DNA of 64,000 nt, from the NCBI RefSeq assembly GCF_013391415.1, contig NZ_JACAXB010000010.1, positions 62,001-126,000 of the forward strand, in the 5' to 3' direction. Numbering within the stretch: position 1 is the first letter of the stretch; each line of letters begins with the position of its first letter. The position numbers and the translations under genes are program-made. Below, piece by piece: positions 17,370 to 26,612 of this stretch. Origin of the DNA: Aquitalea sp. LB_tupeE. Its GTDB lineage: Bacteria > Pseudomonadota > Gammaproteobacteria > Burkholderiales > Chromobacteriaceae. The notes under the pieces were generated by a model. That model had not been told where the DNA came from. It worked only from the letters and a program-made list of their open reading frames with translations, and searched no databases.

Positions 17370-17696
17370 ATGAACCTCAAAGTAACCGGTCTCCACCTCG
17401 AAGTAACCCCGGCCATCCGCGAATTCGTGGAAACCAAGCTGGAACGCATCACCCGCCATGTCGATCACGTGATTGACGTTGCTGTTACCCTGTCGGTAGA
17501 CAAGCTGGTACACAAGGCGGAAGTGAATGTTCACCTCTCCGGCAAGGATATCCACGTAGAGGCCACCGACTCCGACATGTACGCTGCCATCGACGCGCTG
17601 ATGGACAAGCTCGATCGCCAGGTACTCAAGCACAAGGAAAAACAAAGCGAACACCGTGCAACAAGCCCACAGGTTCAACAGGAAGCCAGCTTGTAA
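17370..17696 (+). CDS. hpf: Ribosome hibernation-promoting factor (short HPF/YfiA family)
   Basis: A 108-residue HPF/RaiA-family protein that binds the 30S decoding region in stationary phase and promotes or stabilises inactive ribosomes. The single S30AE domain covers residues 1-95 ([20 protein letters not shown], then [21 protein letters not shown]). The lysine/histidine-rich end ([11 protein letters not shown]) and absence of the long C-terminal dimerisation domain mark it as the short form. AAGGAG lies 8 bases before the start. It follows rpoN by 71 bases and ends at a strong terminator, so it may share the rpoN transcript or have its own promoter. Confidence 0.95.
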   Translation: MNLKVTGLHLEVTPAIREFVETKLERITRHVDHVIDVAVTLSVDKLVHKAEVNVHLSGKDIHVEATDSDMYAAIDALMDKLDRQVLKHKEKQSEHRATSPQVQQEASL

Positions 17697-17713
17697 ACAT
17701 TAAGTCTTCGATG

Positions 17714-17743
17714 CGGGAACCCGGCGGGTTCCCGTTTTTATTT
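17714..17743 (+). terminator. Intrinsic terminator after hpf
   Basis: Perfect 9-bp stem CGGGAACCC / GGGTTCCCG with a 3-base loop, then TTTTTATTT. It closes the kdsD-to-hpf transcription block ahead of ptsN. Confidence 0.9.
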
Positions 17744-17817
17744 GCTCGGAGCCTTTTTCATTTTGATGAAGGCAACGTAGAATTGGCCAGTTTCTGTAGC
17801 CGCGTGCAACCATTCCT

Positions 17818-18282
17818 ATGAGCCTGATTGGCAAAATCCTGACACAGGATCACATCCTCCCGGACCTGGATGTCGCCAGCAAGAAGCGCGTCTTCGAGCA
17901 GGTGGGCCTCCTTATCGAAAACACCCACGGCATCGCCCGCAGTGAAATTTTCGACTGCTTGTTTGCCCGGGAAAAACTGGGCTCCACCGGCCTTGGTCAA
18001 GGCGTGGCCATTCCGCATGGCCGTGCCAGAGGGCTGAAGGAAGCGGCAGGCGTGTTCATTCGCCTGAAAAACCCGATTCCTTTCGATGCACCGGATGGCA
18101 AACCGGTGCAAAGCCTGTTCGTGTTGCTGGTGCCGGAACAAGCGACCGACCTGCATTTGCAGGTGCTCTCGGAACTGGCACAGTTGTTCTCCAGCAAACA
18201 ATTGCGTGAACAACTGCTCAGTGCGACCTCGCGTGCCGACCTGTACCAGTTGCTTACCGGATGGAATACCAACCATGCCTAG
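17818..18282 (+). CDS. ptsN: PTS IIA-like nitrogen regulatory protein
   Basis: EIIA-Ntr is a phospho-acceptor that regulates potassium transport, nitrogen and envelope stress rather than moving sugar. The 154-residue protein has the PTS EIIA type-2 fold, and the phosphorylated histidine is H67 in [11 protein letters not shown]. It lies after the hpf terminator and overlaps hprK by 8 bases, so the two are translationally coupled. Together with hprK and rapZ it makes the conserved betaproteobacterial PTS-Ntr cluster. EI-Ntr (ptsP) and HPr are not in this window. Confidence 0.96.
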   Translation: MSLIGKILTQDHILPDLDVASKKRVFEQVGLLIENTHGIARSEIFDCLFAREKLGSTGLGQGVAIPHGRARGLKEAAGVFIRLKNPIPFDAPDGKPVQSLFVLLVPEQATDLHLQVLSELAQLFSSKQLREQLLSATSRADLYQLLTGWNTNHA

Positions 18283-19231
18283 CATTACCGTGCGCCGGTT
18301 GTATCAGGACAACCAGCAAAAGCTCAACCTGACCTGGGTAGCAGGAACCGGCGGCGCGGACAGCCCCATCGGCAACGACGAACAACGCCCTACCCTGGCC
18401 CTGGTCGGCCACCTGAATTTCATTCACCCCAATCGGGTACAAGTGCTGGGCCTGGCCGAGGTGGACTACCTCAACCGGCTGGAACAATCCGCCGCCAAGA
18501 CCGCACTGGACCAGTTGTTCCACAAATCCATGTCGGTGGTGATGGTGGCCAATGGCCAGCCCGTGCCCAAGTTGTTGCGCGACTACTGCCACACGCATAA
18601 TGTGCCGCTGATGAGCACGCCGCTGGAAAGCCCCTACCTGATGGATGTGCTGCGCATCTATCTGGCACGCGCGCTGGCGGTTTCCACCGTGTTGCATGGC
18701 GTATTTCTCGATGTACTGGAAATTGGCGTGCTGATCATGGGCGACTCGGCCATGGGCAAAAGCGAGCTGGCTCTGGAACTGATTTCCCGTGGTCACGGCA
18801 TGGTGGCCGATGACGCAGTGGAACTGTATCGCATCGGGCCGGAAACCCTGGAAGGCCGCTGCCCGCCACTGCTGCGCGACTTTCTGGAAGTGCGTGGCCT
18901 GGGCATTCTGAACATTCGCACCATTTTTGGCGAAACCGCCGTACGCCCGAAAAAGGTGCTAAAACTGATTATTCACCTGGTCAAGGCAAACGACCAGGCG
19001 ATGCAGGCCCTGGACCGGCTGAACATCCAGTCGGAGACCCAGGACATCATCGGCGTGACGGTGCGCAAGGTGGTGCTGCCGGTGGCGGCTGGCCGTAACC
19101 TTGCGGTGCTGGTTGAAGCGGCTGTGCGCAACTACATCCTGCAACTGCGCGGCATCGACAGCACCAGGGAATTCATCGAACGCCATACCAACTTCCTCAG
19201 AGATCAGGAAAATGCGCCTGATATTGATTAG
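18275..19231 (+). CDS. hprK: HPr kinase/phosphorylase
   Basis: HprK phosphorylates or dephosphorylates a serine of HPr-type PTS carriers. The 318-residue protein has an N-terminal Hpr_kinase_N domain (about 1-130) and a C-terminal kinase domain. The P-loop GDSAMGKS is at residues 156-163, then [11 protein letters not shown]. The HprK signature [15 protein letters not shown] lies near 208, followed by the [10 protein letters not shown] region. The start at 18275 overlaps ptsN by 8 bases; upstream in-frame ATGs lie within ptsN and are discarded. In Gram-negatives the enzyme is found with a partial PTS, as here with ptsN, and its role is regulatory. Confidence 0.96.
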   Translation: MPSITVRRLYQDNQQKLNLTWVAGTGGADSPIGNDEQRPTLALVGHLNFIHPNRVQVLGLAEVDYLNRLEQSAAKTALDQLFHKSMSVVMVANGQPVPKLLRDYCHTHNVPLMSTPLESPYLMDVLRIYLARALAVSTVLHGVFLDVLEIGVLIMGDSAMGKSELALELISRGHGMVADDAVELYRIGPETLEGRCPPLLRDFLEVRGLGILNIRTIFGETAVRPKKVLKLIIHLVKANDQAMQALDRLNIQSETQDIIGVTVRKVVLPVAAGRNLAVLVEAAVRNYILQLRGIDSTREFIERHTNFLRDQENAPDID

Positions 19232-20054
19232 CGGCTTGTCCGGTTCCGGTAAATCCATCGCCCTGCGCGCACTGGAAGACTCCGGCTTTTACTGTGTGGA
19301 TAACCTGCCTGCCACCATGCTGCATGAAGCCATGTCGCTTTATGCCGATTATGGCTACCAGCAGATTGCCATCAGCGTGGACACCCGCTCCAGCCCTTCG
19401 CTGGGTGCACTGCCTGCCGAGGTGGACAAGTTGCGTCAGCAAGGCGTGGATGTACGCTTGCTGTTTCTCGAGGCCAAGCCGGAAACCCTGGTCAAGCGCT
19501 TTTCCGAAACCCGCCGCCGGCACCCGCTGTCTGACAGCGGCTCCACGGTGGAGGAATGCATCCAGCTGGAGCAGGAACTGCTGGCCAGCGTGCAGGAAAT
19601 GGGTATTCGCATCGACACCAGCGAGTTGTCAGCCAATGCCTTGAAAACGGCCATCAAGCAGTTGGTGGAAGCAGACAGCAGCCGCCTGACCATCATTTTC
19701 GAATCCTTCGGTTTCAAGCATGGCGTACCGCTGAACGCCGACTTCGTGTTTGACGTCCGCTGCCTGCCCAATCCTTATTACGACCTGGCCTTGCGCCCGT
19801 TTACCGGCCGCGACCAACCCATCATCGACTTTTTCGCGCAGCAACCGCTGGTTGCGCAAATGGCCGAAGATATCCGCTGCATGATTCTGAAATGGTTGCC
19901 GGAATTCAGCCGGGAAAACCGCAGCTATCTCACCGTTGCCATTGGCTGTACCGGTGGTCAGCATCGCTCGGTCTTTATTGCCGAACAATTGGCCAAGGCC
20001 TTTCCGGCCGAACAGGTCCTGCTGCGACATCGCCAGTTGTTTCGCGAATCCTGA
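19212..20054 (+). CDS. rapZ: RNase adapter protein RapZ
   Basis: A 280-residue YvcJ/RapZ-family protein. It has a Walker A GLSGSGKS (8-15), a Walker B-like segment, and the RapZ C-terminal domain ([20 protein letters not shown], about 241-260). In Enterobacteria RapZ delivers sRNA GlmZ to RNase E and so controls glucosamine-6-phosphate synthase and envelope precursors. Whether that sRNA circuit exists here is unknown, so only nucleotide binding and family membership are secure. It overlaps hprK by 20 bases, placing it in the ptsN-hprK-rapZ operon. Confidence 0.95.
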   Translation: MRLILISGLSGSGKSIALRALEDSGFYCVDNLPATMLHEAMSLYADYGYQQIAISVDTRSSPSLGALPAEVDKLRQQGVDVRLLFLEAKPETLVKRFSETRRRHPLSDSGSTVEECIQLEQELLASVQEMGIRIDTSELSANALKTAIKQLVEADSSRLTIIFESFGFKHGVPLNADFVFDVRCLPNPYYDLALRPFTGRDQPIIDFFAQQPLVAQMAEDIRCMILKWLPEFSRENRSYLTVAIGCTGGQHRSVFIAEQLAKAFPAEQVLLRHRQLFRES

Positions 20055-20119
20055 CCGGTCAGCCACCCGGTCCGCAGCGCCCTGCTGCACCGGCAGGAAA
20101 GACCGCCACTGGAAACAAG

Positions 20120-20740
20120 ATGCAAACACCCCAAACCGTTACCGTTGCCCTTACCGGTGCCTCAGGCCTGCCCTATGGCCTGCGGCTGATCGACACCCTG
20201 ATTCAAGAGGGAGTCCGCGTATGGGTACTCTACTCACAGGCTGCGCAGATCGTAGCCAAGCAGGAGATGGCCCTGCAACTCCCCTCCCGCCCTGCTGAAT
20301 TTGCCCAATGGCTGCAACAACGCACCAGCGCGACAGAGGGACAGCTGGCGGTATTTGGCCGTGAAGAATGGTTTGCCCCGGTTGCCTCCGGCTCCAATCC
20401 GGCCGATGCCATGGTGGTCTGTCCCTGTTCCATGGGCACCCTGGCCGCCATTGCACAAGGCATGAGCGACAACCTGATTGAACGGGCTGCTGATGTCAGC
20501 ATCAAGGAAGGACGCAAGCTGATTCTGGTGCCGCGCGAAACACCCTTCTCGGTCATTCACCTGGAAAACATGCTCAAGCTGGCCCGGCTGGGCGTGGTGA
20601 TCCTGCCACCGTCACCCGGTTTTTATACGCACCCGTCCACCATCGAAGACATGGTGGATTTCGTGGTCGCCCGCATCCTGGACCAGCTACGCATTCCCAA
20701 CAGCCTGATGCCCCGCTGGGGAGAATCGGGCAAGGAGTAA
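20120..20740 (+). CDS. ubiX: Flavin prenyltransferase UbiX
   Basis: UbiX joins dimethylallyl phosphate to FMN to make the prenylated flavin cofactor of the decarboxylase UbiD, needed for ubiquinone synthesis. The 206-residue protein is a normal-length flavoprotein. It shows VALTGASGLPYGLRL at the N-terminus (FMN phosphate site), CPCSMGTLAAIAQGMSDNLI (about 97-116), and the VPRETPFSVIHLENM segment, all hallmarks of the family. It starts 65 bases after rapZ and ends 2 bases before the NAD(P)HX repair gene. The start at 20120 has only GGAAA upstream; longer in-frame forms overlap rapZ and are rejected. Confidence 0.96.
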   Translation: MQTPQTVTVALTGASGLPYGLRLIDTLIQEGVRVWVLYSQAAQIVAKQEMALQLPSRPAEFAQWLQQRTSATEGQLAVFGREEWFAPVASGSNPADAMVVCPCSMGTLAAIAQGMSDNLIERAADVSIKEGRKLILVPRETPFSVIHLENMLKLARLGVVILPPSPGFYTHPSTIEDMVDFVVARILDQLRIPNSLMPRWGESGKE

Positions 20741-20742
20741 GC

Positions 20743-22203
20743 ATGCAACATTCAGCCCTGTGGAGCCTGGCGGACTTGCGCCAACTGGAAATTGCCGCTG
20801 CGCAGCGCGGCATCAAGCTGATGCAGCAAGCAGCCCAAGCCACAGTCAGCTGGGTGGAACAAGCCATCGCACGCGGTGCGCGCATTCTGGTGGCTGCCGG
20901 CCCGGGCAATAACGGTGGCGATGCCTTGGTGGCAGCACTGCTACTGATGCAGCAAGGCTACCAGGTAGATGTTTTGCTACCACAGCAACCGGTCAGTACC
21001 GAAGCCCGTGAGGCCCTCCAGGCCCTGCGCCAGGCTGGCGGCCTGCCGCTACAGCAATTGAGTACTGATTACCCCCCTCCTGCCCTGCTGATTGACGGTC
21101 TGTTTGGCATCGGCCTGAACCGTCCGCTGGATGACTTCTGGTGTCAGCTCATCAGGCAGTTAAACCGACTGGCCTGCCCCACACTGGCACTGGACTGCCC
21201 CAGCGGCCTGAATGCCTATACCGGGCAGGCACCATCTGCCTGCATCAAGGCCAGCCACACGCTGACCTTTCTGTGCCACAAACCCGGTCTGTTCTATGCA
21301 GCTGGGGCCGACCATGCCGGGCAGGTGGAATGCGCGCCACTGGACTACCCAGCTGAGATGCAACCGCTGGCTGCTGGCTTTTTGAACCAGCAAGATGCCC
21401 GCATGCTGCAGCGCAAGCAGGATAGTCACAAAGGCAGCCACGGCACCGTCAGCATCGTGGGGGGATGCCCCGGCATGAACGGTGCAGTATTGCTGGCAGG
21501 GCGTGCCGCGCTGGCAGGCGGCGCGGGCAAGGTTCATGTGCTGAGCCTGGACCCGCGACTGGTCGTCGACACCACGTCTCCCGAACTGATGCTGCATGCT
21601 GCCGCCCTGCCGCCCTGTCTGCCAAATTGTGATGTACTGGCAGTGGGCCCTGGCCTGGGGCAAAGCGACCACGCGGTGCAATGGCTGCAACAAGCCGTGG
21701 ACAGCCCGCAGCCGCTGGTGCTGGACGCAGATGCCCTCAATTTGCTGGCGACCGATAGCGGTTTGCAAAACCGTTTGCACCTGCGCAAGGCGGCCACCGT
21801 CATCACGCCGCATCCGGCGGAGGCCGCCCGTTTGCTGGCCTGCTCCACCGCAGCTATTCAGGCAGACCGGCTACAAGCCGCACAACAACTGTCCATGGCA
21901 CTCAATGCAGTGGTGGTGCTCAAGGGCGCGGGCAGCCTGATTTGCGCACCAAACCGGCCCTATTACCTGAATACCAGCGGCGGCCCCGCACTGGCTGCCG
22001 CCGGTCAGGGTGATGTCCTGACCGGCCTGATTGCCGCCTTATTGGCCCAGGGTATGCCAGCACTGGCAGCCAGCTGCCTTGCTGTCCGGGCTCATGGCCT
22101 GGCCGGGGACCAATACCAACAGGAAGCTGGCGGGCCGATTGGCCTTACCGCATCGGTCACCGCCTTGCGCTGCAGCAGCATACTGAATCAGCTGATCGCG
22201 TAA
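20743..22203 (+). CDS. nnr: Bifunctional NAD(P)HX epimerase/dehydratase
   Basis: A fused 486-residue YjeF-type enzyme that repairs hydrated NADH and NADPH. The N-terminal epimerase (NnrE) domain covers about 1-210 with GPGNNGGDALVAA at 53-65 and LDCPSGLNAYTGQ near 146. The C-terminal ADP-dependent dehydratase (NnrD) covers about 220-486 with ATVITPHPAEAARLL, VVLKGAGSLI and QGDVLTGLIAALLAQG. The usual GGTGD of NnrD reads AGQGD here, a mild variation next to the catalytic aspartate. The start lies 2 bases after the ubiX stop, suggesting coupling. Fusion of both activities is the normal bacterial arrangement. Confidence 0.95.
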   Translation: MQHSALWSLADLRQLEIAAAQRGIKLMQQAAQATVSWVEQAIARGARILVAAGPGNNGGDALVAALLLMQQGYQVDVLLPQQPVSTEAREALQALRQAGGLPLQQLSTDYPPPALLIDGLFGIGLNRPLDDFWCQLIRQLNRLACPTLALDCPSGLNAYTGQAPSACIKASHTLTFLCHKPGLFYAAGADHAGQVECAPLDYPAEMQPLAAGFLNQQDARMLQRKQDSHKGSHGTVSIVGGCPGMNGAVLLAGRAALAGGAGKVHVLSLDPRLVVDTTSPELMLHAAALPPCLPNCDVLAVGPGLGQSDHAVQWLQQAVDSPQPLVLDADALNLLATDSGLQNRLHLRKAATVITPHPAEAARLLACSTAAIQADRLQAAQQLSMALNAVVVLKGAGSLICAPNRPYYLNTSGGPALAAAGQGDVLTGLIAALLAQGMPALAASCLAVRAHGLAGDQYQQEAGGPIGLTASVTALRCSSILNQLIA

Positions 22204-22301
22204 AATGAGGTACTGCCCTGGCCGGCAGGGCCAAGGTTCAATACCGGCCTTCAACCCCGATTTGTATAGAAGTACCGTTCTCAGTGCTGCACACGGCTAG
22301 G

Positions 22302-22307
22302 TAGAAT
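22302..22307 (+). promoter_or_regulatory. Candidate -10 element of the DMT transporter gene
   Basis: TAGAAT, with TTCTCA 18 bases upstream (22278-22283) as a 4/6 match to the -35 consensus. The first ATG of the downstream frame (22306) lies inside this hexamer, which argues that translation instead begins at the TTG at 22336. Confidence 0.4.
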
Positions 22308-22335
22308 GGCGCCATTCCGTGATGGGAGATTTTCC

Positions 22336-23241
22336 TTGCAGCAACAGAAGAAAGCATATTTGTTTGGGCTGAGCGCAGTATTGGCATGGTCGACCGTGGC
22401 AACAGCCTTCAAGATCAGCCTGGCTCATTTATCTCCGGCACAACTGGTTTTGTATGCCAGCATTGCTTCCACCCTTTGCCTGCTGGGCATTTTGCTCGGC
22501 CAAGGCAGGCTTGGCACCCTGTGGCCTGCATTGCGCCAGCACTGGCGCCACTCCTTGGTACTGGGTGCGGTCAATCCCCTGATTTACTACCTGATCCTGT
22601 TTCAGGCTTATGCTTTGCTGCCGGCACAAGAAGCCCAGGCCATCAATTACACCTGGGCGCTCACCATGACGCTGCTCTCTGTCCCCTTGCTCAAGCACAA
22701 GCTCAGCCTGCACGACTGCCTGGCTGCCATCATTTGTTATCTGGGTGTGCTGGTCATCGGCACACATGGCCAATTGTTAAGCCTGCATTTTTCCAGCTTG
22801 CGTGGCGTAGGTTTTGCACTGGCATCCACCTTGCTGTGGGCCGCTTACTGGATCTTCAACGCCCGCGACAGCAGAGAGCCGGTGTTGGGCCTGACACTTA
22901 ACTTCATGATGTCGCTGCCCATGGCCTTGCTGTATTGCGCGCTCACCGGGCAACTGACGCCAGTCGCCTGGCAAGGGCTGGCCGGTGCCGCCTATGTCGG
23001 CGCACTGGAAATGGGCTTCACCTTTGTCTTGTGGCTCAGCGCGATGAAACTGACCCAAAGTACGGCGAAGATCGCCAATCTGATTTTCCTGTCACCACTG
23101 CTATCACTGGTGTTGATTCACTTTGTCATCGGGGAAGCCATCCTGCCATCCACCCTGCTTGGGCTGGGGCTGATTCTGGGTGGCCTGTTACTGCAAAAGC
23201 TACAAGGTAGCAACGCCAGCTGCGCCGTAGAAGCTCAATAG
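22336..23241 (+). CDS. EamA-family (DMT) exporter
   Basis: A protein of about 301 residues with ten predicted membrane helices in two EamA repeats (roughly 5-135 and 150-290), the drug/metabolite transporter build. Family members mostly export amino acids or metabolites; nothing here fixes the substrate. VLAWSTVATAFKISL near the N-terminus and LSPLLSLVLIHFVIGEAI near the end are typical of each repeat. The start is taken as TTG 22336 because GGGAG lies 7 bases before it. The upstream ATG at 22306 has no ribosome site and overlaps a likely -10 hexamer. It is monocistronic. Confidence 0.85.
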   Translation: MQQQKKAYLFGLSAVLAWSTVATAFKISLAHLSPAQLVLYASIASTLCLLGILLGQGRLGTLWPALRQHWRHSLVLGAVNPLIYYLILFQAYALLPAQEAQAINYTWALTMTLLSVPLLKHKLSLHDCLAAIICYLGVLVIGTHGQLLSLHFSSLRGVGFALASTLLWAAYWIFNARDSREPVLGLTLNFMMSLPMALLYCALTGQLTPVAWQGLAGAAYVGALEMGFTFVLWLSAMKLTQSTAKIANLIFLSPLLSLVLIHFVIGEAILPSTLLGLGLILGGLLLQKLQGSNASCAVEAQ

Positions 23242-23466
23242 ACCATCCACTCCGTATTGCACAGATGGGATCAGCACAGCGGATTCCACAGCCACGCTTG
23301 CACAAAAGTGGTGCCATTTACCACCGGAATCCATGGAATTGACGTTTCCCTGACAGATTGAAGTGACATCCTCATGCAAGCAGTGCCACCATGCATGACG
23401 GGCAAAAGTGGCATTTCAGTTCAAGACTTCCTAGGATTAAGCAGGCCTAAAGGGATAATAAAAGTA
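23242..23466. promoter_or_regulatory. Leader region of the histidine kinase operon with a direct repeat
   Basis: The 225 bases hold no gene. CAAAAGTGG occurs twice exactly 100 bases apart (23303-23311 and 23403-23411), each followed by CATTT within 0-3 bases. A GTGGT / ACCAC inverted repeat covers the first copy. A regulator site is possible. I find no convincing -35/-10 pair. Confidence 0.35.
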
Positions 23467-25014
23467 ATGAACAGTATCAAATCCAAGCTCAGGCTCTGGC
23501 TAATGATAGGGGTGACGGTAGTGGTGGCCATTACCGGCTTGATGACGTATCAGCAAAACCGTAGCCAGGACGAGGAAGACTACCAGGCACAACGCGCCTC
23601 GCTGCAAGCGCGACTCGCACTGGCGCTGCCACACGGGGTGTGGCAAATGGATGATGCCTACACCAGGCTGACGCTGGATGCCGAACTGGGTTGGAGTTCC
23701 GTGCTCGCCATCCGCATTACAGGTGATGCCGGGCTGAATATCGGACGCATCCGCAACAATGACACTTCCTCATTGCGCGATATGGCACCGGCAGAGAAGC
23801 CGGTTGGCGATGATACGCTGACCATCCCCATCATCTATCAAAACCGTGAAAAGCTGGGCGTGGCAACCATTTATCTGTCGCGTAGCCAACTGGCCCATCG
23901 CCAGACCATGCACTTGCTGGAAATCCTGCTGGAAATCCTGATTCTGGATGGCCTGATTTTCATTGTGATGACGTATAACCTGAACCGCTTTGTGTTTGAT
24001 CCGCTCAAGGAATTGCAGCGCGCGCTGGACCAGGCCGCCAGCAGCAATGATGCCAAGTCGCTACGCCTGACCGAAGCCACACAAGATGAGTTCGGCGCCG
24101 TCAGACACAGTTTCAATCGTATTGTGGATCGCATCTCGGCGGACTTGGCCATGCGCACCACGGCCGAAGCACAGGCACGTCAGGAACGCGACAATGCGGA
24201 ACACGCGCTGCAACAATTGGTGCAAACCCAGCAGACCCTGGTGGAAAGTGAAAAGCTGGCGTCCTTGGGCAGCCTGGTTGCTGGCGTCGCCCATGAAATC
24301 AACACCCCGGTCGGCATCACGCTGACCACGGCTTCGCACCTGGCCACCACGACCCTGCACATCACCGAGAAACTGGACAATGGCGGCATCAAGAAAAGCG
24401 ACTTCCAGGCCTATCTGGATTCGGCACGCGAATGCTGCGACCTTATCCTGTCCAATTCGGAAAGAGCAGCCAGCCTGATCCACAGCTTCAAACAGGTTGC
24501 GGTCGACCAGACCAGTGAACAGCGGAGGGATTTCCAGCTCAACGATTACCTGAGTGAAATCGTCACCAGTCTCAGACCGCGCTTCAAGCGCTCCCAGACT
24601 AATATCACCATCGACTGCGAAGACGACTTGCTACTGGACAGCTATCCGGGCGCCATCTCCCAGGTGGTGACCAATCTGCTGGTCAATGCACTGGTACATG
24701 GGTTTGAAGAAAAACCTGGCGGCAACATCCATATCCGTGCCGAGCGCTACCAGGCTGCCGAAGTGCGCCTGAGCATCCAGGATGATGGCAAAGGTATACC
24801 GGTAGAAAACATCAACCGGGTATTCGATCCATTTTTCACCACACGGCGTGGCAATGGCGGCAGCGGCCTGGGCTTGCACATCGTCTATAACATCATCCGG
24901 CAACGTCTCGGCGGCACGATAGAAGTACACAGCGAAGTGGGCAAAGGTAGCATCTTCACCATTACCATGCCCTGCACTGCTCCCGAGGTTTCCCACAAGG
25001 AGGGTAAACGATGA
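23467..25014 (+). CDS. Membrane sensor histidine kinase
   Basis: A 515-residue sensor kinase. TM1 is at about 8-26 and TM2 at about 149-169, with a roughly 120-residue periplasmic domain between that I cannot classify (it contains LPHGVWQMDDAYTRL). A HAMP-like linker follows (about 170-225) and a coiled-coil stretch (235-265). Then come a HisKA-type dimerisation domain with phospho-acceptor H276 in AGVAHEINTPVG, and a HATPase_c domain (N box LVNALVHG, G1 DDGKGI, G2 GGSGLGLHIV). The HEINTPVG box is of the HPK4/NtrB-like kind. The start at 23467 gives a proper signal-anchor helix. Its stop overlaps the regulator start (ATGA), so the two form a coupled two-component pair. Confidence 0.93.
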   Translation: MNSIKSKLRLWLMIGVTVVVAITGLMTYQQNRSQDEEDYQAQRASLQARLALALPHGVWQMDDAYTRLTLDAELGWSSVLAIRITGDAGLNIGRIRNNDTSSLRDMAPAEKPVGDDTLTIPIIYQNREKLGVATIYLSRSQLAHRQTMHLLEILLEILILDGLIFIVMTYNLNRFVFDPLKELQRALDQAASSNDAKSLRLTEATQDEFGAVRHSFNRIVDRISADLAMRTTAEAQARQERDNAEHALQQLVQTQQTLVESEKLASLGSLVAGVAHEINTPVGITLTTASHLATTTLHITEKLDNGGIKKSDFQAYLDSARECCDLILSNSERAASLIHSFKQVAVDQTSEQRRDFQLNDYLSEIVTSLRPRFKRSQTNITIDCEDDLLLDSYPGAISQVVTNLLVNALVHGFEEKPGGNIHIRAERYQAAEVRLSIQDDGKGIPVENINRVFDPFFTTRRGNGGSGLGLHIVYNIIRQRLGGTIEVHSEVGKGSIFTITMPCTAPEVSHKEGKR

Positions 25015-26594
25015 GCCAGCAAGAAAAAAATGACGACAACTGGCTGTTGGATGACGAGCCGGTGGACGTCAGTAACGCGCTGCAGTCGTACAAGCGGCCA
25101 TGGAAAATCCTGATTGTCGATGACGAGCCGGATGTTCACAGTGCGACATCGCTGGCAATACGCAATATCCGTTACAAGGAGCGCGGGCTGGAGCTGATCA
25201 GCGCCTACTCGGCAGCACAGGCCGAACAGATGTTGCAGCTGCACGACCATGTCGCCTTGATATTGCTTGATGTGGTGATGGAAACCGATGATGCCGGATT
25301 GCAGCTGGTACAGCGCATTCGCGAAGTCATGCAGAACAACACCACCCGCATCGTGCTACGCACCGGCCAGCCCGGCCAGGCACCAGAGCAGGAGGTCATC
25401 CTCAATTACGATATCAACGACTACAAAACCAAAACCGAGCTGACGGTACAAAAGCTGTTCACCACCGTGATTGCCTCCCTGCGGGCCTATGAGAACCTGA
25501 TCACCATCGAAAAAAACCGTCAGGGACTGGCCAAGATTCTGGAAGGCGCGGCCGACTTGTACCAGATGTTTTCGCTCAAGGAGTTTGCCTCGGGGGTACT
25601 CAAGCAGATCAGTGCCATTCTGGATGTGGGCACCGATGGCATTCTGTGTGTGGAAAGCACGGCAGACCTGACAGGCCGGCCTCAGTTGGAAATCCTGGCC
25701 GCCGCCGGTGCCTATGAAACCCTGCTCGAAGGCGGCAGCCTGGACGACTACCCCGACTTGGCCCAGGCCATTCGTCAGGCTCTGCAGGAAAAGCGCAATA
25801 TCTATCAGCACCCATACGATGTGCTGTGCATCACGGCCCAGAATGGCCGCGAATTTGCCGTCCACTTCACCCCGCCCTGGCCGCTGGATGATGTCGAGCG
25901 CAATCTGCTGGAGGTTTTCTGCCAGCGTATTTCCTCGGCCTATGACAACCTTTACCTGTACAACCAGCTGCGCCACTCGCAAGAGGCTACCGTAGTGGCA
26001 CTGGCTGCCTTGGCCGAATACCGCGACACGGATACCGGAGCACATGTACAACGGGTGCAGAAGCTGACCCATGCCATTGCCAGTGAAATTCGCAGTGCCG
26101 GCCATTATCTGGAACAACTCAGCCCGGATTTCATGGACATGGTGGGCATGGCCAGCATCCTGCATGATGTGGGCAAGGTCGGTACGCCAGACCACATCCT
26201 GTTCAAACCCGGCAAGCTGGACCCGGATGAGCGCCGCATCATGGAGCAACACGCCAGCATTGGTGCCAGCATTCTAGCCAAATCCGCCCAGATGGTAGAA
26301 GGGCAAAGCTATTTGTCACTCGGCTCGGAAATTGCCGGAGGACATCACGAACACTTCGATGGCAATGGCTATCCGCAGAAGCTGAGCGGCCAGGCCATTC
26401 CGCTGTCGGCCCGTATTGTCGCCGTGGTGGATGTGTTTGATGCCTTGCTCAACAAGCGCCCTTACAAAGAGCCGTGGGAACTATCCGACACCCTGGACTA
26501 TATCCGCAGCCGTGCAGGCAGCCAGTTCGACCCGGTGGTTGTCACTGCATTGTGTACGCTGATCGAGCAGAATCGCCTGCCCTTCGAGCTATAG
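25011..26594 (+). CDS. Response regulator REC-DUF3369-HD-GYP (c-di-GMP phosphodiesterase)
   Basis: A 527-residue response regulator with three modules. An N-terminal receiver (about 31-155) has acidic pocket DDE at 37-39 and acceptor D87. A DUF3369 domain (about 170-310) is GAF-like. An HD-GYP phosphodiesterase (about 325-520) has HD at H385-D386 in ILHDVGK and the full HHExxxxGNGYP signature from H445 to P455. HD-GYP enzymes degrade cyclic di-GMP to pGpG or GMP, and the motifs here look catalytically complete. The start overlaps the kinase stop by 4 bases. The inferred role is signal-dependent lowering of c-di-GMP, affecting motility or biofilm. A bidirectional terminator follows. Confidence 0.94.
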   Translation: MSQQEKNDDNWLLDDEPVDVSNALQSYKRPWKILIVDDEPDVHSATSLAIRNIRYKERGLELISAYSAAQAEQMLQLHDHVALILLDVVMETDDAGLQLVQRIREVMQNNTTRIVLRTGQPGQAPEQEVILNYDINDYKTKTELTVQKLFTTVIASLRAYENLITIEKNRQGLAKILEGAADLYQMFSLKEFASGVLKQISAILDVGTDGILCVESTADLTGRPQLEILAAAGAYETLLEGGSLDDYPDLAQAIRQALQEKRNIYQHPYDVLCITAQNGREFAVHFTPPWPLDDVERNLLEVFCQRISSAYDNLYLYNQLRHSQEATVVALAALAEYRDTDTGAHVQRVQKLTHAIASEIRSAGHYLEQLSPDFMDMVGMASILHDVGKVGTPDHILFKPGKLDPDERRIMEQHASIGASILAKSAQMVEGQSYLSLGSEIAGGHHEHFDGNGYPQKLSGQAIPLSARIVAVVDVFDALLNKRPYKEPWELSDTLDYIRSRAGSQFDPVVVTALCTLIEQNRLPFEL

Positions 26595-26612
26595 CCCGCA
26601 GTGTTGCAAAAG

